A stretch of 64,000 nt of DNA from Nemertoderma westbladi (lineage: Eukaryota; Xenacoelomorpha; Nemertodermatida; Nemertodermatidae): positions 1 through 64,000 of the forward strand of contig JAUCBJ010000668.1 in the NCBI GenBank assembly GCA_032718475.1, given 5' to 3'. The translations under genes and the position numbers were made by a program. The notes beneath the pieces are model-generated. The model was not told the origin of the DNA. It did not search any database and was given only the letters and a program-made list of their open reading frames with translations. Shown piece after piece: positions 1 through 10,453 of this stretch (its first letter is position 1; each line of letters opens with the position of its first letter).

Positions 1-433
1 GTTTTCGAACCAAAGTCTGTAACAATAATTAATGGGAACTGAATCGAATGTTTGTGACAAGATAATAGCAAGTGTGTCCGCAGTGTAGTTATATCCGTCA
101 ATTTACAAGGATACTGTTAATTTTATTAATCGGACTACGGAAAGTACGATAGCAATAAAGTGGAATCAAACATAGACAGTCAGACATTTCACATTTCACT
201 CACTTAGCGGCTGATTGAACTTACTTATGGAGTAGATCAAACAGCTACCAGCATTTGCTTCATTCCTTTGGTTTTTTTCCAGTTACCGAACTTTGTTCCT
301 ACTAATTTATCACACTGACAGACATAACTGTTTCTTGTCCTGCATTCGGAGTATTAACATATGAATCTAGCGAATTGAAATTAATCAGGGAGCCCTCGAC
401 ATTTATATTATTTATCTTAGTAACCCCTGTGTC
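1..433. other. ZSWIM8 intron sequence before the minisatellite
   Basis: AT-rich with no recognisable exon, RNA or mobile element. The 21-bp array begins at about 434. Confidence 0.4.
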
Positions 434-3400
434 GACACTCGACAGTGCACCACAACTGACCGACAGTGCACCACAACTGTCCGACAGTGCACCACAACTG
501 ACCGACAGTGCACCACAACTGTCTGATAGTACACCACAACTGTTACACAATATCCTACCGTCTGTCAGACAGTGCACCACAACTGTCCGACAGTGCACCA
601 CAACTGTCCGAAAGTACACCACAACTGACCGACAGTGCACCACAACTGGTCCGATAGTGCAACAACAACTGTTACTCAATATCCTACCGTCTGTCAGACA
701 GTGCACCACAACTGTTAGACAATATACTACCGTCTGTCAGACAGTGCACCACAACTGTGAGCCAATATACTACCGTCTGTCCGACATTACACCCACAAAC
801 TGTCCGACAGTGCACCACAACTGACCGACAGTGCACCACAACTGTCCGACAGTGCACCACAACTGACCGACAGTGCACCACAACTGTCTGATAGTACACC
901 ACAACTGTTTACACAAATATCCTACCGTCTGTCAGACAGTGCACCAACAAACTGTCCGACAGTGCACCACAACTGTCCGAAAGTACACCACAACTGACCG
1001 ACAGTGCACCACAACTGTCCGATAGTGCACAACAACTGTTACTCAATATCCTACCGTCTGTCAGACAGTGCACCACAACTGTTAGACAATATACTACCGT
1101 CTGTCAGACAGTGCACCACAACTGTGAGCCAATATACTACCGTCTGTCCGACATTACACCACAACTGTCCGACAGTGCACCACAACTGACCGACAGTGCA
1201 CCACAACTGTCCGATAGTGCACCACAACTGTTACACAATATCCTACCATCTGTCAGACAGTGCACCACAACTGTTACACAATATCCTACCATCTGTCAGA
1301 CAGTGCACCACAACTGTTACACAATATCCTACCGTCTGTCAGACAGTGCATCACAACTATTAGACAATATACTACCGTCTGTCAGACAGTGCACCACAAC
1401 TGTTAGCCAATATACTACCGTCTGTCCGACATTACACCACAACTGCCCGACAGTGCACCACAACTGACCGACAGTGCACCACAACTGTCCGATAGTGCAC
1501 CACAACTGTTACACAATATCCTACCATCTGTCAGACAGTGCACCACAACTGTTAGACAATATACTACCGTCTGTCAGACAGTGCACCACAACTGTTAGCC
1601 AATATACTACCGTCTGTCCGGCATTACACTACAACTGTCCGACAGTGCACAACAACTGACCGACAGTGCACCACAACTGTCCGAAAGTGCACCACAACTG
1701 ACCGACAGTGCACCACAACTGTTCGGTAGTGCACCACAACTGTTACACAATATCCTACCGTCTGTCAGACAGTGCACCACAACTATTAGACAATATACTA
1801 CCGTCTGTCAGACAGTGCACCACAACTGTTAGCCAATATACTACCGTCTGTCCGACATTACACCACAACTGTCCGACAGTGCACCACAACTGACCGACAG
1901 TGCACCACAACTGTCCGATAGTGCACCACAACTGTTACACAATATCCTACCATCTGTCAGACAGTGCACCACAACTGTTAGACAATATACTACCGTCTGT
2001 CAGACAGTGCACCACAACTGTTAGCCAATATACTACCGTCTGTCCGGCATTACACCACAACTGTCCGAAAGTGCACCACAACTGACCGACAGTGCACCAC
2101 AACTGTCCGAAAGTGCACCACAACTGACCGACAGTGCACCACAACTGTTCGATAGTGGACCACAACTGTTACACAATATCCTACCGTCTGTCAGACAGTG
2201 CACCACAACTATTAGACAATATACTACCGTCTGTCAGACAGTGCACCACAACTGTTAGCCAATATACTACCGTCTGTCCGACATTACACCACAACTGTCC
2301 GACAGTGCACCACAACTGACCGACAGTGCACCACAACTGTCTGATAGTGCACCACAACTGTTACACAATATCCTACCGTCTGTCAGACAATGCACAACAA
2401 CTATTAGACAATATACTACCGTCTCTCAGACAGTGCACCACAACTGACCGACAGTGCACCACAACTGTCCGAAAGTGCACCACAACTGACCGACAGCGCA
2501 CCACAACTGTTCGATAGTGCACCACAACTGTTAGCAATATCCTACTGTCTGTCAGACAGTGCACCACAACTGTTACACAATATTCTACCGTCTGTCAGAC
2601 AGTGCACCTTAACTGTTAAACAATATACTACCGTCTGTCAGACAGTACACCACAACTGTTAGGCAATATACTACCGTCTGTCAGACAGTGCACCACAACT
2701 ATTAGACAATATACTACCGTCTGTCAGACAGTGCACCACAACTGTCCGACAGTGCACCACAACTGTTACACAATATTCTACCCTCTGTCAGACAGTGCAC
2801 CACAACTATTAGACAATATACTACCGTCTGTCCGGTATTACACTACAACTGTCCGACAGTGCACCACAACTGACCGACAGTGCACCACAACTGTCCGAAA
2901 GTGCACCACAACTGACCGACAGTGCACCACAACTGTTAGCCAAGATACTACCGTCTGTCCGGCATTACACTACAACTGTCCGACAGTGCACCACAACTGA
3001 CCGACAGTGCACCACAACTGTCCGAAAGTGCACCACAACTGACCGACAGTGCACCACAACTGTTCGATAGTGCACCACAACTGTAACACAATATCCTACC
3101 GTCTGTCAGACAGTGCACCACAACTATTAGACAATATACTACCGTCTGTCAGACAGTGCACCACAACTGTTAGCCAATATACTACCGTCTGTCCGACATT
3201 ACACCACAACTGTCCGACAGTGCACCACAACTGACCGACAGTGCACCACAACTGTCCGATAGTGCACCACAACTGTTACACAATATCCTACCGTCTGTCA
3301 GACAATGCACAACAACTATTAGACAATATACTACCGTCTCTCAGACAGTGCACCACAACTGACCGACAGTGCACCACAACTGTCCGATAGTGCACCACAA

Positions 3401-4445
3401 CTGTTACACAATATCCTACCATCTGTCAGACAGTGCACCACAACTGTTAGACAATATACTACCGTCTGTCAGACAATGCACAACAACTATTAGACAATAT
3501 ACTACCGTCTCTCAGACAGTGCACCACAACTGACCGACAGTGCACCACAACTGTCCGAAAGTGCACCACAACTGACCGACAGCGCACCACAACTGTTCGA
3601 TAGTGCACCACAACTGTTACGCAATATCCTACTTTCTGTCAGACAGTGCACCACAACTGTTACACAATATTCTACCGTCTGTCAGACAGTGCACCATAAC
3701 TGTTAAACAATATACTACCGTCTGTCAGACAGTACACCACAACTGTTAGACAATATGCTACCGGCTGTCAGACAGTGCACCACAACTGTTAGGCAATATA
3801 CTACCGTCTGTCAGACAGTGCACCACAACTATTAGACAATATACTACCGTCTGTCAGATAGTGCACCACAACTATTAGACAATATACTATCGTCTGTCCG
3901 ACAGTGCACCACAACTGTTAGACAATATGCTACCGGCTGTCAGACAGTGCACCACAACTGTTAGACAATATACTACCGTCTGTCCGACAGTGCAGTGCAC
4001 CATAACTGTTAGACAATATACTACCGGCTGTCAGACAGTGCACCCCAATTGTTAGACCTTATACTACCATCTGTCCGACAGTGCAGTGCACCATAACTGT
4101 TAGACAATATGCTACCGGCTGTCAGACAGTGCACCACAACTGTTAGACAATATACTACCGTCTGTCCGACAGTGCAGTGCACCATAACTGTTAGACAATA
4201 TACTACCGTCAGACAGTGCACCACAACTGTTAGACAATATACTACCGTCTGTACGACAGTGCAGTGCACCATAACTGTTAGACAATATACTACCGTCTGT
4301 ACGACAGTGCAGTGCACCATAACTGTTAGACAATATACTACCGGCTGTCAGACAGTGCACCACAACTGTTAGACAATATACTATCGTCTGTCCGACAGTG
4401 CACCATAACTGTTAGACAATATACTACCGGCTGTCAGACAATGCA
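434..4445 (+). repeat. 21-bp minisatellite (GACAGTGCACCACAACTGTC type), 4 kb
   Basis: A tandem array of a 21-base unit close to CCGACAGTGCACCACAACTG plus one base, mixed with longer variants that contain CAATATACTACCGTCTGTCAGACAG. Higher-order blocks are visible (for example the segments around 1480, 1900 and 2330 are near copies). Variants change along the array: CACCATAACTG and a doubled GTGCAGTGCACC dominate after 3960. It fills the intron up to 35 bases before the 4480 exon. The short ORFs it creates (DSAPQLT repeats, 7 residues per unit) are by-products. Confidence 0.95.
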
Positions 4446-4479
4446 CATCTCATTATAACAGATTTATTTATTTTTCCAG

Positions 4480-4744
4480 CTGGAACTCAGGATAACACTT
4501 GTTTACGTCACTGTCGCCGTAGTAATCTGCAGTCTGACATGAACCTATCCTTCGATGCCGGTCTATACGGTCTGTCGTTGAAGGCGGTTGTTAGCGAGGC
4601 AGACAACCCGTTGCTATGCGAAGGAACTCGCAGACAACGGGGCGAACTCGCTCTCATGATGCTCTCTTACTTTAAAGACGAGAAGGTGAAACTGCGAATG
4701 ATTCTAGATAGTTTGTTAGATAAACAGATATTGATAGCGTTCAG
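4480..4744 (+). CDS. ZSWIM8: ZSWIM8 internal exon (conserved TVSEAEHPLLCEGTRR block)
   Basis: First ZSWIM8 exon visible in the window. The protein is the substrate receptor of a CUL3 RING ubiquitin ligase (EBAX-1 in C. elegans) that targets Argonaute during target-directed microRNA degradation. The translation contains VVSEADNPLLCEGTRR followed by a Lys-rich helix ending in LLDKQ, which follows the vertebrate block VSEAEHPLLCEGTRR...LLDRE closely. The acceptor is a pyrimidine-rich tract ending TTTTTCCAG. The donor is CAG/GTTAGT. The exon starts two bases into a codon and ends with two bases (AG), which join the first base of the 5408 exon. The N-terminal part of the gene (BC box, SWIM zinc finger) lies left of the window. 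The preceding intron is filled by a 21-bp minisatellite. Identity is very likely; exact ends are inferred. Confidence 0.93.
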
Positions 4745-4984
4745 GTTAGTAAAGTTAAGTGTGTTAACCTACCGAAATAATTTCCATGGCATTAAGAAGT
4801 AATTATTAAATTTTTAAATGAATCGTTTGATATATCGAAGTGCTAAAAGTATTGGGAAAATATTAAAATTTTATTTGCCTTTTTATTCAATTTTTATTTT
4901 TTGGTAGATTTTATGCACATTCAGACTAATATTTGGTGCGGAATCATTTATGTGGAACCTCCTTTTGTGGGGTTCCTTTAGTGC

Positions 4985-5358
4985 AGAACCTTTTGGCGGG
5001 GAACCTTTTAGTGGGGTACCTTTTAGTGAGGAACCTATTAATTGTGCTGAACCTTTTGGCGGGGAACCTTTTAGTGGGGTACCTTTTAGTGAGGAACCTA
5101 TTAATTGTGCTGAACCTTTTGGCGGGGAACCTTTTAGTGGGGTACCTTTTAGTGAGGAACCTATTAATTGTGCTGAACCTTTTGGCGGGGAACCTTTTAG
5201 TGGGGTACCTTTTAGTGAGGAACCTATTAATTGTGCTGAACCTTTTGGCGGGGAACCTTTTAGTGGGGTACCTTTTAGTGAGGAACCTATTAATTGTGCT
5301 GAACCTTTTGGCGGGGAACCTTTTAGTGGGGTACCTTTTAGTGAGGAACCTATTAATA
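4985..5358 (+). repeat. 63-bp tandem repeat, about six copies
   Basis: Six nearly identical 63-base units of GAACCTTTTGGCGGGGAACC and TTTTAGTGGGGTACC type. Each encodes 21 residues beginning EPFGGEPFSGVPFSEEP. The period is a multiple of three, there are no stops, and the frame runs on into the ZSWIM8 exon at 5408. Confidence 0.95.
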
Positions 5359-5407
5359 GTACTGAACCTTTTCTCCGCGAACCTCTGTATATTTTATTCC
5401 TACACAG

Positions 5408-5502
5408 ATATGGAATCCTTGGATTCAACGCTGGTAATCCTTCTAGCAGCAGACAAGGGGGCCACGATTGGGAGTCAGACGACAGTAGTATTAGCGCTAA
5501 AG
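5408..5502 (+). CDS. ZSWIM8: ZSWIM8 internal exon (Ser-rich linker)
   Basis: A short exon coding for a Ser/Gly/Asp-rich linker (YGILGFNAGNPSSSRQ, then WESDDSSIS). Acceptor TTTATTCCTACACAG, donor AAAG/GTTAGC. It takes two bases from the previous exon and leaves one base for the next, so phase is kept. Vertebrate ZSWIM8 is also disordered and Ser-rich at this place. The reading frame of this exon is open upstream through the whole 63-bp intronic repeat, so inclusion of that repeat by an alternative acceptor cannot be excluded. Confidence 0.75.
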
Positions 5503-5636
5503 GTTAGCACAATCAATTACTTACCGGTAACTGGGTGCGGTTAGTAAGAAAAACAGCAGTTGGTTACCAATGACAGTTATATTGCTTCCTATATTCATTT
5601 TCACGATAATTTAAGATATTTTTTCTGCTTGTATAG

Positions 5637-5706
5637 ACGGAGCGGCGTCCACCTCCCACGATGAATCTTCGTCTCACCCAGACGATCGCCTACAAACCTC
5701 GCGTAG
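5637..5706 (+). CDS. ZSWIM8: ZSWIM8 internal exon (Ser/Asp-rich linker)
   Basis: A 70-base exon with acceptor TTTTTTCTGCTTGTATAG and the strong donor GTGAGT. The translation DGAASTSHDESSSHPDDRL resembles the acidic Ser-rich stretch of vertebrate ZSWIM8 before the RYKGRRPE block. It starts with two bases of a split codon and ends with two, matching its neighbours. Confidence 0.75.
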
Positions 5707-6024
5707 GTGAGTCCGTAAATGTTTCATTATCGGTATAACGGGTTCATCCATGTACAATTACGCACACAATTTACATAAAGTCACATTTTTGGACATATTC
5801 TTATACCCCGATCGATCAATTTGCCCGCAGCTGTAATTGTCATTGAATTCACTTTTTGAATGGGATAGAATCCAGATATGGGGATATATGATTCGTAATT
5901 CTCTGCCCTTTCCGGAGGCGTATTATGGAGGTCAACCACACCAACTTAAATAATAATGATTTAGGTTAATATTTAATACACCACATATTAATTCCCCGAT
6001 TCAATGGAATTATTTCCAATTTAG

Positions 6025-6186
6025 TGAGTCTGGATCGCAAACGAGTGACAACCCGCCAGTGGGCGCATCGCGAGTGCTCCCTCCAGCGGCGCCGGTGGGT
6101 ACACATCCCTTTCCTAGCGCCTCTACCAATACCGCCTACCTCAATAGTCATTTGTATTCCCTCCTCCGGCCTTCCGGGTTTAAATG
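6025..6186 (+). CDS. ZSWIM8: ZSWIM8 internal exon (Pro/Ser-rich linker)
   Basis: An exon of 162 bases between acceptor TATTTCCAATTTAG and donor AAATG/GTGAGT. It codes for a Pro/Ser-rich disordered linker (ESGSQTSDNPPVGAS at its start). Split-codon phases agree on both sides: one base is taken and two are left. Sequence conservation is weak here, so the call rests on phase continuity, splice signals and position between conserved exons. The following intron begins with a poly-G MITE. Confidence 0.65.
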
Positions 6187-6212
6187 GTGAGTCTGTTAGT
6201 AACGTAGTTACA

Positions 6213-6450
6213 GATAGGGGGGGGGGGGGGGGGGGGCTCTCCAGGGGAAATTCGACGCAAATATCAGCTGAATACTCCCTAAAATAAATCTGTAACCTGT
6301 TCTATTGACTTTAGTTTATTGTTTTGGTTATAATAACGTACCACTGTAACCTGTCCCTTTCCGTTAATTTATAATTTAAGACTGAGACGAGAAATTAATT
6401 CGCGGAGATTATCTTTTCGTCAACATCACCCCCACCCCCGTTTCATCCTT
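6213..6450. mobile_element. Poly-G MITE (family A), degenerate copy
   Basis: Starts CAGATAGGGGGG with about 18 consecutive G, then GGGGAAATTCGACGCAAAT and the family core (CTGTAACCTG, TTTATTGTTTTGGTTATAAT, GCCACTGTAACCTG-like). The right end is decayed (CATCACCCCCACCCCCG). It lies in the intron between the 6186 and 6478 exon ends. Confidence 0.7.
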
Positions 6451-6477
6451 ATATTTTCTATTTATTTATTAATTTAG

Positions 6478-6616
6478 GCACAAAGGTAAGAAACGACGCG
6501 AGAACGCCCCAACCATACCGAACCAACCCAGTGAAGCCGCAGCCCATTTCTACTTCGAGTTGGCTAAAACAATTCTCACTAAAGCTGGTGGCAATACTTC
6601 TACTTCACTGTTCCAG
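6478..6616 (+). CDS. ZSWIM8: ZSWIM8 internal exon (NQPSEAAAHFYFELAKT block)
   Basis: A strongly conserved exon. NQPSEAAAHFYFELAKTILT and KAGGNTSTSLF match the vertebrate ZSWIM8 block NQPSEAAAHFYFELAKTVLI...KAGGNSSTSIF almost residue for residue. The start of the exon (HKGKKRRENAP) corresponds to the basic RYKGRRPE stretch. Acceptor ATTTATTAATTTAG, donor CCAG/GTAACA. It ends in phase 0. Confidence 0.95.
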
Positions 6617-6807
6617 GTAACAGTTTGTCTATAATAATCCTACTGATGTTACTTGCTTTAAGTTAAGTATCGTTACTCAAAAAAAGACTTCACTTACCAA
6701 ACTCAGCTTCGGCTGTACATATCTATGTTATTGTTTTTTAAATTATTATGTAAAATGAGCTCTTCTCTGTTCGCGTTCCTGCATCAGCTATTATTGTTTG
6801 TTTGTGT

Positions 6808-7255
<448 letters not shown>

Positions 7256-7261
7256 TACATA

Positions 7262-7500
7262 TGTAGTCTATCAAAAGTTTAGAAATTCTACACACATGCA
7301 GACTTCTATAGTTCCTCTGTCTGCCGCAGGGGGCGTATTGACAGATACGTAAAAGTAATTATAGAACCAAACATCAGTTTCATCTGAAATTTGGTAGCAG
7401 TAAGAGTAACCTACGAACATTGCTTAATTAGGAATTCTACACACAGACAGACTTTTACAGTTCATCTATCTGCCGCTAGTGGACGAAATGTCAGAGCTCC
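7262..7500 (+). repeat. Imperfect duplication (CTACACACA...CTGCCGC)
   Basis: A segment of about 65 bases at 7280-7345 (AAATTCTACACACATGCAGA through CTGTCTGCCGCAGGGGGCG) recurs with changes at 7430-7495. No coding content. Confidence 0.5.
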
Positions 7501-7891
7501 AGTTTATCGTGCTTAGCACTGTTTAATTTATTAATATCGCAATTATTTAATGGTTTTACTTATTAATAAATAGCTTTTATTCTGACTATCTTATCTGATG
7601 TAAACGGTGTCGCATTATACATTATTTAAGTATTAAAAAATACTCATTCTATTACGTACTTCAATATCTGAAATGAATAATAATTTTACTGAAGGTATTT
7701 AAATTTGGACATACTGTTATCTATAGAGTAATTTGTGCAGAAATTTTGATAATTCAGTTGTAAATTGTTTATATTATTATTTCGTACCAATTTTAAAGTT
7801 TTGTGCTCCATTATTCAATATGTCAATATACACATATATATCATAGACATTATGGGCCTACATCTCTAACTTCTCCCATCACTCTTTGCAG

Positions 7892-8042
7892 CCGTCCTGT
7901 ATGGTTGTGCTCAGTGGCGGGCCCCATCGCTCTCTACAGATGTGCGCCTTCGAGGTCGGCCTCTACGCCTTGGCGCTCCACAACTGCGTGTCTCCCAACT
8001 GGCTCAGCAGAACTTACAGTTCTCATGTCTCTTGGATTACCG
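7892..8042 (+). CDS. ZSWIM8: ZSWIM8 internal exon (LHNCVSPNWLSRTYSSHVSW block)
   Basis: The most conserved exon in the window. MCAFEVGLYALALHNCVSPN and WLSRTYSSHVSWITG differ from vertebrate ZSWIM8 at only a few residues. Acceptor CACTCTTTGCAG, donor ACCG/GTAGGT. It begins in phase 0 and leaves one base that completes the Gly codon of ITGQAMEIG in the next exon, exactly as in the vertebrate protein. The intron before it carries the GGCT tetranucleotide tract. Confidence 0.96.
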
Positions 8043-8327
8043 GTAGGTTTTATTTTTTTAATCTGTTTTACTTTGCACAGCTTTATTTATGTATATAATC
8101 AGCAATGAGCACCTGGTCTGGATGATACTAATCAATTAGAAGTTCCCTGGGAGAGGAGGAACAGGGTGCAACGAAGGTCAGTCGAATACGGCGGAATAAG
8201 GCGGCAACATTTATAGTGCAATTTTGAGACGGCGGATGTATTACACAACGTGCAGATGCACTCTTCATTCGCTTTTCAGCAATTATGACTGCTGCAAAGA
8301 GTCTGGTGGCCCTGTTAGAGAGCAGCA

Positions 8328-8409
8328 ACGCCGTTGCACATCGTCGGAACCCGGAGAGGCCTCCAAAAACGCCGTTGCACATCGTCGGAACCCGGAGAGG
8401 CCTCCAAAT
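8328..8409 (+). repeat. 41-bp direct duplication
   Basis: Two perfect adjacent copies of a 41-base unit beginning ACGCCGTTGCACATCGTCGG and containing CGGAGAGGCCTCC, in an otherwise unremarkable GC-richer stretch (8120-8560) between two ZSWIM8 exons. Confidence 0.8.
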
Positions 8410-8656
8410 TGTATGTCACATTCGGGGTTGATAACGCCGACTATTGCGTTTAAAATAGCTGATGAGGAAGAGTATTTACTTGCTCCACACCATAATTTGA
8501 AGTAGAAGGCGCGGACCATCTGTACGTGTTCTAGAGCAGGCACATTATCGTCGGATGTGAATATGTCACAGCGTGTGACAGCTGGGTAGACTACATTACA
8601 TTAAATATTGTGAGATAATTCATAATAATTATTCTTCTACTTATTTACAACGACAG

Positions 8657-8873
8657 GCCAAGCGATGGAGATCGGAGCGCAAGCTCTTCTACATCTCGTC
8701 GACTCGTGGGAGGGGCATCTAACCCCCAGCGAAGTCGCTTCGTTGGCCGATAAAGCGTCGAGAGCTCGCGACGCGTCCGTGGTGAAAGCCGCAGCAGAGC
8801 TCGCACTCAGTGCCTTACCTCACTCACCCGCGCTCAACCCGGCTGATATCAACCACGCCTTGAACCAGTGCCG
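8657..8873 (+). CDS. ZSWIM8: ZSWIM8 internal exon (QAMEIG...GHLTPSEVASLADKASRARD)
   Basis: Codes for QAMEIGAQALLHLVDSWEGH, then LTPSEVASLADKASRARD, then a helix with AAELALSALPHSPALNP and HALNQC. This follows the vertebrate sequence closely in an all-helical part of the protein. Acceptor TACAACGACAG, donor CG/GTAAGT. The last two bases (CG) are completed by the first base of the exon at 31977, giving an Arg codon. The intron after it is about 23.1 kb, unusually long, and contains two satellites, retroelements and a separate gene. Confidence 0.95.
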
Positions 8874-9414
8874 GTAAGTCGCATTATGCATGAGTATGTG
8901 ATAATTTTGTGTGGGACAATTTCAGAGCTCTCTAGTGCTTTCAGCATGGGCGTATAAAAGGTTATCGCATGTCTCCTAACTAAATTCAATTTTGTCTGTC
9001 TGTCTGTCTTTAATGTGTCTGTTGGTTTTTCGGAAATATAAGACTGAATATGCCCTGCCTCCGCGGGTATTCTCACTTACAACATACTCAAGATTGTGCA
9101 GTTCTTACAAATTGTTAAGGACCGAAATGTTGGGCATATTGAACTCACACTTCATTCGAAGTCGAAGTCATATCATAAGTTGCATTACCATAGTCAGTTC
9201 ACTTTTTGTGTTTTAAGCTCAAGCCAGACTCTTATAATATGTTGAAGATCACCTGGAGGAATACAAGAATTACTGGGATTGGTTTACTAAACAATGCCTT
9301 ACCTTATGTCTTTAAAGGTGTCGGGTTGGAATGTGTATAACAGCAGTGTGGTCGTGTACTGACGTACAAGGTTGTGTGTCACTCACTATTGGTAGGGGGT
9401 TGTACAGAAACGCT

Positions 9415-9552
9415 CAAAACTTTACTGCAGTAGGGGTTTAGGCTACTGCAGTAAGGGGTGGTTAGGTTACTGCACTAAAGATTTGTGCGTTACTGCAGTA
9501 AAGTTTGACCTTGCTGCAGTAAGCTAAAACCGTACTGCAGTAAAGTTTTTCT
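9415..9552. repeat. Short inverted-repeat element built from TACTGCAGTA palindromes
   Basis: Ends are AAAACTTTACTGCAGTA (left) and TACTGCAGTAAAGTTTT (right), which are reverse complements. Between them TACTGCAGTA-like palindromes recur several times. It looks like a small non-autonomous element or hairpin former. Confidence 0.5.
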
Positions 9553-10453
9553 TATGATTGTCATAGTTAGTTAGTTATCGCACATTCATTATGGGTGCGG
9601 AGTCAGTCGAGCTGATGTTTATTTAATAATAATTAAAATTATAATTTATTTAATAATAATTTAATAATATTTAATAATTTAATAATTTAATAATAATAGG
9701 TTAAAATCACTATATATAAAATAGTATTTAAATAAAAAAAAAACAATTAGTACAAAAACGGAAATAGGGCCAGTTACGTTAAACTTATATGCACGGTGAA
9801 AAATGAATTAAAACACCCAGTCATTGTGTGACACGCCATTTAGGTCGATCTCACTATCAAATAGGTCAATCAAGTCTAAATGCGGGCTATGGCGTCTAGA
9901 TAATCTTTAACACGCTGGATTTTCGTGGAAAAAATGATACTCGACCCGTATACATTACGAATAAAGCTGATGTGGCCATGTTCACAGATTGACGGTTTAC
10001 AAATTACAATTTCACTGAGTAAATTTTTAATTGCATAATCATGCCTCATTATTAAAGTTAGATCTGGAAGGCCAAATTTTTCATGGCACTTTCTGTACGT
10101 GGTGCATGGACCAATGTAATGGTTTGCAGTGTTTAAGTGACCCCGCTGTGTGGGTTATAGAGTTGATCAGTATGTTGGGCACCTTCCTGCATCGTTGTAT
10201 AAGACGAACCGAGCATTGAAATGTATCATGTATGATATAATTCAAGTCGAACAACTGGTATAGTACATTTGACGGGATGCGGGAGTATTCCAGATGAAGC
10301 AGCTTTCGTAGAGCCTTCCTCAATCATATCTAAAATAATATAAAGCTAAAAATAAATGGCAGTGCTTTTTTATGTCCGTTTATTTGACTTTTTTTGTCCG
10401 CCTTTTTTTACGAACTGTGGATAATGACTTTTGATGTCCGTCTGTCACACAGC
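9553..10453. other. AT-rich intron sequence, no gene seen
   Basis: TTAATAATAATTTAATAAT-type low complexity at 9610-9690, then unique AT-rich sequence. No feature recognised. Confidence 0.4.

Noticed and set aside
302-3234. Many ORFs of 60-150 codons with DSAPQL, HHNCP or QCTTTV repeats
   Set aside because: All are readings of the 21-bp minisatellite in an intron; the period of seven codons keeps frames open by chance.
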